This document shows, in pieces, positions 22,426-28,070 of a DNA stretch of 28,070 nucleotides (its first letter is position 1; each line of letters starts with the position of its first letter). The notes under the pieces are model-generated. The model saw only the letters and a list, made by a program, of their open reading frames with translations, had not been told where the DNA came from and did not search any database. A program made the position numbers and the translations under genes. The stretch comes from JAVBPB01 sp031549965. Lineage in GTDB: Bacteria > Bacillota > Clostridia > Lachnospirales > Lachnospiraceae. The stretch spans positions 1-28,070 of the forward strand of contig JAVBPB010000100.1 of the NCBI GenBank assembly GCA_031549965.1. Reading direction: 5' to 3'.

Positions 22426-22438
22426 GGGAGGCAAAAAC

Positions 22439-22957
22439 TTGGACGGAAGAATATTTGGGCTTGACGCACAACTTTTATTCGATGCTTGTTTGCAGGCAAT
22501 AAATATATTTATTCTCTTTACTTTTGTTTCTTATCTTCTTTTTAATCCAGCAAGAGAAATATTAAGAAAACGTAGAGAACGAATAAATAGTGAAAATGAA
22601 ACTGCCAAAAGCAATAAAGAAGAAGCCATAAAGTTAAAAGAAGAATATACTCAAAAGTTAAACAATGTTAACAAAGAAGCAGAGACAATTCTAAGTGCAA
22701 GTAGAAAAAAAGCTTTGCAAAATGAAGAACTTATTATCGCTGAAGCTAAATTAGAAGCTAATAGAATACTAGAAAGAGCTAATAATGAAATAGAACTTGA
22801 GAAGAAGAAGGCAAGAGATGAAGTTAAAAAAGAAATGATTGCTATAGCATCACTAATGGCAGGAAAATTTATTACAGCTTCAATTGACCAGAAAACTCAA
22901 GCTGGATTAATTGATGATGCTTTAAAAGAAATGGGTGATAGTACATGGCTAAGCTAG
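22439..22957 (+). CDS. atpF: ATP synthase F0 subunit b
   Basis: This 172-aa protein is the peripheral-stalk subunit. One membrane helix (about residues 15-36) is followed by a long charged coiled coil (about 40-150) with many K, E and A residues. The TTG start is chosen because GGGAGG lies 7 bases before it and no ATG is near. It overlaps atpH by 13 bp. Confidence 0.92.
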   Translation: MDGRIFGLDAQLLFDACLQAINIFILFTFVSYLLFNPAREILRKRRERINSENETAKSNKEEAIKLKEEYTQKLNNVNKEAETILSASRKKALQNEELIIAEAKLEANRILERANNEIELEKKKARDEVKKEMIAIASLMAGKFITASIDQKTQAGLIDDALKEMGDSTWLS

Positions 22958-23493
22958 TTTCAAAAACATATGGTGAAGCACTATTTAACGTAGCAATAGA
23001 AGAAAATACTTTAGATATGATATTGGATGAAGTTAAACTATTAATGGATGCTTTTGAAGATGTAGAAAATTTAATTAAGATTTTAAATCATCCAAAAATT
23101 GATAAAGAAGAAAAATTAGCTGTGGTAGAAAACATTTTTAAAGGCAGACTATCTGATACATTAGTAGGTTTTTTAACTATTGTTGTAACAAAAGATAGAC
23201 ATAATGATCTTGTAGACATATTTGAATATTTTATTAATAAAGTTAGAGAGCATAAAAACATTGGAGTAGCAAAGGTTAGTTCAGCTGTTGAACTTTCAGC
23301 ACTACAAAAGGCACAAATCGAAAAAAGATTACTGGATTTAACTAAACATGTTAAAATCGAAATGAATTATAAGGTTGATAGTTCATTAATTGGAGGATTA
23401 GTAATCAGAATTGGTGACCGTGTTGTAGACAGCAGTATAAAAACTAGATTAGAACAACTTGCTAAAGATTTATCAAAGATCCAACTTGTATAA
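22945..23493 (+). CDS. atpH: ATP synthase F1 subunit delta
   Basis: This 182-aa protein is the OSCP-type delta subunit that links the peripheral stalk to the top of the alpha3-beta3 head. The N-terminal six-helix domain (KTYGEALFNVAIEENTLD, FLTIVVTKDRHNDL) and the C-terminal VDSSLIGGLVIRIGDRVVDSS motif are typical. Its start lies inside atpF with only a weak ribosome site, so it is probably coupled to translation of atpF. Confidence 0.93.
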   Translation: MAKLVSKTYGEALFNVAIEENTLDMILDEVKLLMDAFEDVENLIKILNHPKIDKEEKLAVVENIFKGRLSDTLVGFLTIVVTKDRHNDLVDIFEYFINKVREHKNIGVAKVSSAVELSALQKAQIEKRLLDLTKHVKIEMNYKVDSSLIGGLVIRIGDRVVDSSIKTRLEQLAKDLSKIQLV

Positions 23494-23553
23494 TTCCTAA
23501 TATTAGTTCGATCAAATAGTTATTTTATTAAGGAAAGAAGGTGCATTAGCTCC

Positions 23554-25062
23554 ATGAATTTAAGACCAGAGGAAATAAGTTCAGTTATTAAAGAACAAAT
23601 TAAAAAATATAGTTCAAAGCTTGAAGTTTCAGATGTTGGAACAGTTATTCAAGTTTATGATGGTATAGCACGTATACACGGCTTAGAAAATGCTATGCAA
23701 GGTGAACTTCTTGAATTCCCAGGTGATGTATTTGGTATGGTGTTAAACCTTGAAGAAGATAATGTTGGTGCCGTATTACTAGGTGATAAGAAAAACATTA
23801 ATGAAGGTGACACTGTAAAAACTACCGGCAGAGTTGTAGAAGTTCCAGTAGGTAATGCAATGATAGGACGTGTTGTAAACGCACTTGGACAGCCAATAGA
23901 TGGAAAAGGTCCAATTCAATCAAACAAGTTTCGTCAGATTGAAAGGGTTGCATCAGGTGTTATTGCTCGTAAATCAGTAGATACACCATTACAAACAGGT
24001 ATCAAAGCAATTGACGCAATGATTCCAATTGGAAGAGGTCAGCGTGAGCTTATAATCGGTGATCGTCAAACAGGTAAAACGGCTATAGCAATTGACACAA
24101 TCATTAACCAAAAAGGTCAAGGTGTTAAATGTATATATGTTGCAATTGGTCAAAAGGCATCAACAGTTGCCACAATTGTAAAAACCCTTGAAGAATACGG
24201 TGCAATGGATTATACAACAATTGTAGCATCAACAGCAAGTGAACCAGCTCCACTTCAATACATTGCTCCTTACTCAGGATGTACAATCGGTGAAGAATGG
24301 ATGGAAGCGGGAGAAGATGTATTAGTTGTATATGATGATTTATCAAAACATGCTACAGCTTATCGTACATTATCATTACTACTAAGGAGACCACCAGGAC
24401 GTGAAGCTTACCCAGGTGATGTATTCTATTTACACTCAAGACTATTAGAAAGAGCTGCCAGATTATCAGACGAATTAGGCGGAGGTTCACTTACTGCACT
24501 TCCAATAATTGAGACTCAGGCAGGTGATATTTCAGCATATATACCAACAAACGTAATTTCTATTACAGATGGACAGATATTTATGGAAACAGAAATGTTT
24601 AATGCAGGTTTTAGGCCGGCGATTAATGCAGGACTTTCAGTTTCTCGTGTTGGTGGTGCCGCACAAATTAAAGCTATAAAAAAGATTGCCGCTCCAATTC
24701 GTATAGAACTTGCACAATACCGTGAACTTGCAGCTTTTGCTCAATTTGGTTCAGAACTTGATGCAGATACTAAAGAAAAACTAGCACAAGGTGAACGTAT
24801 TAAGGAAGTATTAAAGCAACCTCAATACAATCCAATGCCAGTTGAGTATCAGGTAATCATGATATATGTAGTAACCAGAAAACATCTTCTTGATATAGAT
24901 GTTCATAATATTAAGAGATTTGAAACTGAGTTATTTGAATTTGTTAATACTAAGTATTCAGATATTCCGCAAACTATTAAGAAGACAAAAGAACTTAGCA
25001 GCGATACTGAAGAAAAGTTAGTTAAAGCTATTAATGAATTTAAAGCTCAATTTAAAAAATAA
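23554..25062 (+). CDS. atpA: ATP synthase F1 subunit alpha
   Basis: This 502-aa subunit carries the non-catalytic nucleotide site. Walker A is GDRQTGKT (residues 169-176), followed by the YVAIGQKASTVA motif, VVYDDLSKHA (Walker B region), and the arginine-finger-bearing PAINAGLSVSRVGGAAQ block. The N-terminal beta barrel has DGIARIHGLENAMQGEL. Length is the family norm. An AAGGTG ribosome site lies 11 bases before the ATG; a slightly long spacing. Confidence 0.97.
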   Translation: MNLRPEEISSVIKEQIKKYSSKLEVSDVGTVIQVYDGIARIHGLENAMQGELLEFPGDVFGMVLNLEEDNVGAVLLGDKKNINEGDTVKTTGRVVEVPVGNAMIGRVVNALGQPIDGKGPIQSNKFRQIERVASGVIARKSVDTPLQTGIKAIDAMIPIGRGQRELIIGDRQTGKTAIAIDTIINQKGQGVKCIYVAIGQKASTVATIVKTLEEYGAMDYTTIVASTASEPAPLQYIAPYSGCTIGEEWMEAGEDVLVVYDDLSKHATAYRTLSLLLRRPPGREAYPGDVFYLHSRLLERAARLSDELGGGSLTALPIIETQAGDISAYIPTNVISITDGQIFMETEMFNAGFRPAINAGLSVSRVGGAAQIKAIKKIAAPIRIELAQYRELAAFAQFGSELDADTKEKLAQGERIKEVLKQPQYNPMPVEYQVIMIYVVTRKHLLDIDVHNIKRFETELFEFVNTKYSDIPQTIKKTKELSSDTEEKLVKAINEFKAQFKK

Positions 25063-25080
25063 TAGTAAAGGTGTGATGTC

Positions 25081-25938
25081 ATGGCGTCAATGAGAGACAT
25101 AAAAAGGCGAAAAGGCAGTGTCCAGAGTACTCAGCAGATAACTAAAGCCATGAAGATAGTATCAACTGTAAAACTTCAAAAGGCTAGAGCAAAAGCAGAG
25201 AATTCAAAGCCATATTTTAACCATATGTATGAAGCGGTATCCTCAATGCTTGCAAAATCTGGTAACATATCACATCCTTATCTTTCTGCTGGTTCTTCTA
25301 AAAAGAAAGCAATAATTACTATTACTTCCAATAGAGGTTTAGCTGGTGGATATAACTCTAATATTGCAAAAATGATTTTTAAAGGAAACATTCCAAAAGA
25401 AGATATTTTTATCTATGCAGTTGGCAGAAAAGGAAGAGATGCCTTATCAAGACGAGGTTATGAGATAAAAGCAGATCATTCAGATGTTATTAATGAGCCA
25501 ATGTATAAGGATGCTATAGATATTGGAAATCAGGTTTTAGAAGCATTTGCAAATAATGAGATAGGAGAAATATATTTAGCATTTACAAGTTTCAAAAACA
25601 CAGTAACCCATGTGCCAACCCTTACTAAATTACTTCCAGTAGATATTGAGGTAGAAGAAAAAAGCGGTGCACAAAAATTAGCCCTTATGAACTATGAGCC
25701 GGAAGCTGAGGAAGCATTAAATATGATTATACCAAAATATATTCATAGCTTAATTTATGGGGCGTTGGTTGAAGCGGTTGCCAGTGAAAATGGTGCAAGA
25801 ATGCAGGCAATGGATTCTGCAACAAGTAATGCTGAAGAAATTATTTCAGATTTATCGCTTAAATATAATCGAGCAAGACAAAGTTCTATTACTCAGGAAC
25901 TTACAGAAATTGTTGCAGGAGCTGCAGCTATAAGTTAA
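25081..25938 (+). CDS. atpG: ATP synthase F1 subunit gamma
   Basis: This 285-aa protein is the rotating central shaft. The two long helices of its coiled coil are visible at the N-terminus (MASMRDIKRRKGSVQSTQQI, TKAMKIVSTVKLQKAR) and at the C-terminus (LVEAVASENGARMQAMDSAT, NAEEIISDLSLKYNRARQ). The central Rossmann-like domain contains SNRGLAGGYNSNI. AAAGGTG precedes the ATG 18 bp after atpA. Confidence 0.96.
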   Translation: MASMRDIKRRKGSVQSTQQITKAMKIVSTVKLQKARAKAENSKPYFNHMYEAVSSMLAKSGNISHPYLSAGSSKKKAIITITSNRGLAGGYNSNIAKMIFKGNIPKEDIFIYAVGRKGRDALSRRGYEIKADHSDVINEPMYKDAIDIGNQVLEAFANNEIGEIYLAFTSFKNTVTHVPTLTKLLPVDIEVEEKSGAQKLALMNYEPEAEEALNMIIPKYIHSLIYGALVEAVASENGARMQAMDSATSNAEEIISDLSLKYNRARQSSITQELTEIVAGAAAIS

Positions 25939-25960
25939 TAAAAAGGAGTGAAAACAAGGC

Positions 25961-27352
25961 ATGGCAGAAAAAAATTTTGGTAAAATCACTCAGATCATTG
26001 GAGCTGTACTTGACGTTAAGTTTAGTGAAGGGAAACTTCCAGAAGTTAACGAGGCTATTAATATTACTACCAAAGAAGGTGGTAAATTAGTAGTAGAAGT
26101 AGCACAGCATCTTGGTGATGATACTGTAAGATGTATAGCCATGGGTCCAACTGACGGTTTAGTACGTGGCATGGCAGCAGAAGCAACTGGTGCACCAATT
26201 ACAGTACCAGTTGGTGAAAATACATTAGGACGTATTTTTAATGTATTAGGGGATCCAATTGATAATAAAAAAGCACCAACCAAAGTTAAATACTTACCAA
26301 TTCACAGAAAGGCACCTTCTTTTGAAGAACAATCTACATCTGCTGAAATACTTGAGACAGGTATTAAAGTAGTTGACTTACTGTGCCCTTATCAAAAAGG
26401 TGGAAAAATCGGTTTATTTGGCGGAGCAGGTGTTGGTAAAACAGTTCTTATTCAGGAACTTATAAGAAATATAGCTACAGAGCATGGTGGATACTCAGTA
26501 TTTACAGGTGTTGGAGAAAGAACAAGAGAAGGTAATGACCTTTACCATGAAATGACAGATTCAGGAGTTATAAACAAAACAACAATGGTGTTTGGTCAAA
26601 TGAATGAGCCACCAGGAGCAAGAATGAGAGTTGGTCTTACCGGACTTACTATGGCAGAGTATTTCCGTGACGAAGGCGGTAAGGACGTACTTTTATTTAT
26701 TGATAATATATTCCGTTTTACCCAAGCTGGTTCAGAGGTTTCAGCACTTCTTGGACGTATGCCATCAGCAGTTGGTTACCAGCCAACACTTCAAACTGAA
26801 ATGGGTGCATTACAAGAACGTATTACTTCAACTAAAAATGGTTCTATTACATCAGTTCAGGCAGTATATGTTCCAGCCGATGACTTAACAGATCCAGCTC
26901 CGGCTACTACATTTGCTCACTTGGATGCTAAAACAGTTTTATCACGTTCAATAGTTGAGCTTGGTATATACCCAGCAGTTGATCCATTGGAATCAACTTC
27001 AAGAATGTTAGACCCACGTGTTGTTGGTGAAGAACACTATAATGTATCTCGTGGTGTACAAGGAATTCTTCAAAGATATAAGGAATTACAAGATATTATT
27101 GCAATGCTTGGTATGGACGAATTATCAGAAGAAGATAAATTAGTTGTTGCCCGTGCGAGAAAGGTTCAAAGATTTCTTTCACAGCCATTCTTCGTTGCAG
27201 AACAATTTACTGGAATTGAAGGCCGTTATGTTCCGCTTAGTGAAACTATTCAAGGATTTAAAGAAATCATTGAAGGTAAACATGACGATATTCCAGAAGG
27301 CTATTTCTTAAATGCAGGTAATATTGACGACGTTTTAGCTCGTGTAAAATAA
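25961..27352 (+). CDS. atpD: ATP synthase F1 subunit beta
   Basis: This 463-aa catalytic subunit makes or splits ATP. The Walker A is GGAGVGKT (residues 154-161), with GVGERTREGNDLYHEM (catalytic Glu in GER), the LLFIDNIFRFTQAGSEVSAL Walker B region, and the DELSEED DELSEED-loop equivalent (DELSEEDK). It begins 22 bp after atpG. Length and motifs are complete. Confidence 0.97.
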   Translation: MAEKNFGKITQIIGAVLDVKFSEGKLPEVNEAINITTKEGGKLVVEVAQHLGDDTVRCIAMGPTDGLVRGMAAEATGAPITVPVGENTLGRIFNVLGDPIDNKKAPTKVKYLPIHRKAPSFEEQSTSAEILETGIKVVDLLCPYQKGGKIGLFGGAGVGKTVLIQELIRNIATEHGGYSVFTGVGERTREGNDLYHEMTDSGVINKTTMVFGQMNEPPGARMRVGLTGLTMAEYFRDEGGKDVLLFIDNIFRFTQAGSEVSALLGRMPSAVGYQPTLQTEMGALQERITSTKNGSITSVQAVYVPADDLTDPAPATTFAHLDAKTVLSRSIVELGIYPAVDPLESTSRMLDPRVVGEEHYNVSRGVQGILQRYKELQDIIAMLGMDELSEEDKLVVARARKVQRFLSQPFFVAEQFTGIEGRYVPLSETIQGFKEIIEGKHDDIPEGYFLNAGNIDDVLARVK

Positions 27353-27401
27353 ATTTGATTTGAAAGTTTTAGTTTTCAAATAGCCCAGCATGGAGGTAAA
27401 T

Positions 27402-27818
27402 ATGGCTGATAATAAATTAAAATTAGAAGTAATATCTCCAGATAGAACTTTCTATGAGGGAGAAGTGGATATGGTTGAAATTAAGACTACTCTTGGTGAA
27501 ATGGGTATTCTTAAAGGTCATATCCCATTAACTGCAATTGTTGAACCAGGTGTATTAAGGATTAAAACTGACGGCGAAATTAAAAAAGCTGCCGTACTAA
27601 GTGGGTTCATTAAAATTGTAGATGATAATGTAACTTTACTTGCTGAATCTTGCGAATGGCCGGATGAAATTGACTTAAATCGTGCCAATGAGTCTAAGAT
27701 AAGAGCAGAAAGAAGATTAAAAGGCGGAGATAGTTCTATTAATGTAATTAGAGCGGAGATGGCTTTAAGAAGATCATTAGTTAGAATTGAATTGGCTGAA
27801 AGAGAACATCATAAATAG
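27402..27818 (+). CDS. atpC: ATP synthase F1 subunit epsilon
   Basis: This 138-aa protein has the N-terminal beta sandwich (LEVISPDRTFYEGEVDMVEI, LGEMGILKGHIPLTAIVEPG) and a C-terminal helical hairpin (NRANESKIRAERRL, VIRAEMALRRSLVRIELAE) that can brake the enzyme. The ATG at 27402 is chosen because GGAGG lies 5 bases before it; the in-frame ATG at 27390 overlaps that site. It is the last gene of the operon. Confidence 0.95.
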   Translation: MADNKLKLEVISPDRTFYEGEVDMVEIKTTLGEMGILKGHIPLTAIVEPGVLRIKTDGEIKKAAVLSGFIKIVDDNVTLLAESCEWPDEIDLNRANESKIRAERRLKGGDSSINVIRAEMALRRSLVRIELAEREHHK

Positions 27819-27851
27819 TTAACTTAATATTTATTTTAAAGTGTAAATGAG

Positions 27852-27890
27852 TAGGACTTAGTAACTTTTGGTTATTAAGTGCTATTTATT
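27852..27890 (+). terminator. Terminator of the atp operon
   Basis: A stem of about 14 pairs (27852-27865 with 27871-27884, one G-U and one mismatch, core ACTTAGTAAC / GTTATTAAGT) is followed by a T-rich TTTATTTGCGTTTTG stretch, 34 bp after atpC. Confidence 0.7.
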
Positions 27891-27929
27891 TGCGTTTTGG
27901 GGGTGTTTTGACTGTAGTTTTTTGAGGGG

Positions 27930-28063
27930 CTGAAAAAGTCCTTGATTTAGGTTGTGTAAATTTTTCAAATGAATATGAGTGTATATATATCCAATTGTTT
28001 GCCTTACCCTCCATCAGCATGTTTTTTACAAGCCTTTGCAAGCAAAGTCTTGACAAAACATAA
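27930..28063. repeat. Right copy of the 134-bp inverted repeat bounding the window
   Basis: Exact reverse complement of bases 1-134. On the plus strand the frame GAEKVLDLG runs to a TAA at 28061-28063 but is preceded by an in-frame TGA, so this copy is not a gene on its own. The repeat may continue into 28064-28070 and beyond. Confidence 0.9.
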
Positions 28064-28070
28064 ACGCTTC

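Noticed and set aside
1..28070. CRISPR array, tRNA or rRNA gene
   Set aside because: No regularly spaced direct repeats with unique spacers, no cloverleaf with TTCRA loop and no rRNA core sequences were seen on reading.

Overview
This is an AT-rich window from an anaerobic, spore-forming Firmicute, most likely of class Clostridia. The evidence is a rubredoxin/flavodiiron oxygen-defence pair, a CwlD cortex amidase, a ClpC adaptor of the MecA family, consensus sigma-A promoters with strong AGGAGG ribosome sites, and an F-type ATP synthase whose c subunit carries the Na+-binding residue set. I do not assign a genus. The first 134 bases are an exact inverted copy of bases 27930-28063. The window is therefore bounded by a dispersed repeat and may be a whole assembly contig that broke at that repeat.

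Left part (1-5.9 kb), accessory genes: an AAC(3)-type acetyltransferase (-) with a promoter covered by a 31-bp dyad; a patatin-like lipase; a small NTF2-like unknown protein; a pyridoxamine-oxidase-fold flavoprotein (-); and a type II restriction-modification pair (D12-class adenine methylase plus a PD-(D/E)XK endonuclease overlapping by 8 bp).

Middle part (5.9-11.6 kb): a 52-aa rubredoxin and an FprA flavodiiron protein; then a compact locus (7.32-7.57 kb) that looks like a type I toxin-antitoxin module, with a short holin-like hydrophobic ORF (-) and a convergent ~85-nt RNA (+) that has its own consensus promoter and terminator; a LysR regulator divergent from leuCD; a DUF1858 protein; and MecA (-).

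11.6-16.7 kb: a glycine-loop-less Ser/Thr kinase fused to a MinD-like domain that lacks the Walker lysine, next to a stand-alone paralogue of that domain; then a membrane-anchored GH18 glycosidase and CwlD, both cell-wall enzymes.

Right part (16.8-27.9 kb), conserved housekeeping block: tsaC/Sua5, a YwlE-type phosphatase and rpiB. In Bacillus the same genes lie upstream of the atp operon. Here a DUF402 gene (-) and an orphan sugar-binding lipoprotein intervene. The complete ATP synthase operon follows in the order atpZ-I-B-E-F-H-A-G-D-C and ends in a hairpin terminator. The most interesting items are the toxin/antisense RNA locus, the kinase/MinD-like pair with its unusual start, the sodium signature of the c ring, and the 28-kb-spaced inverted repeat.
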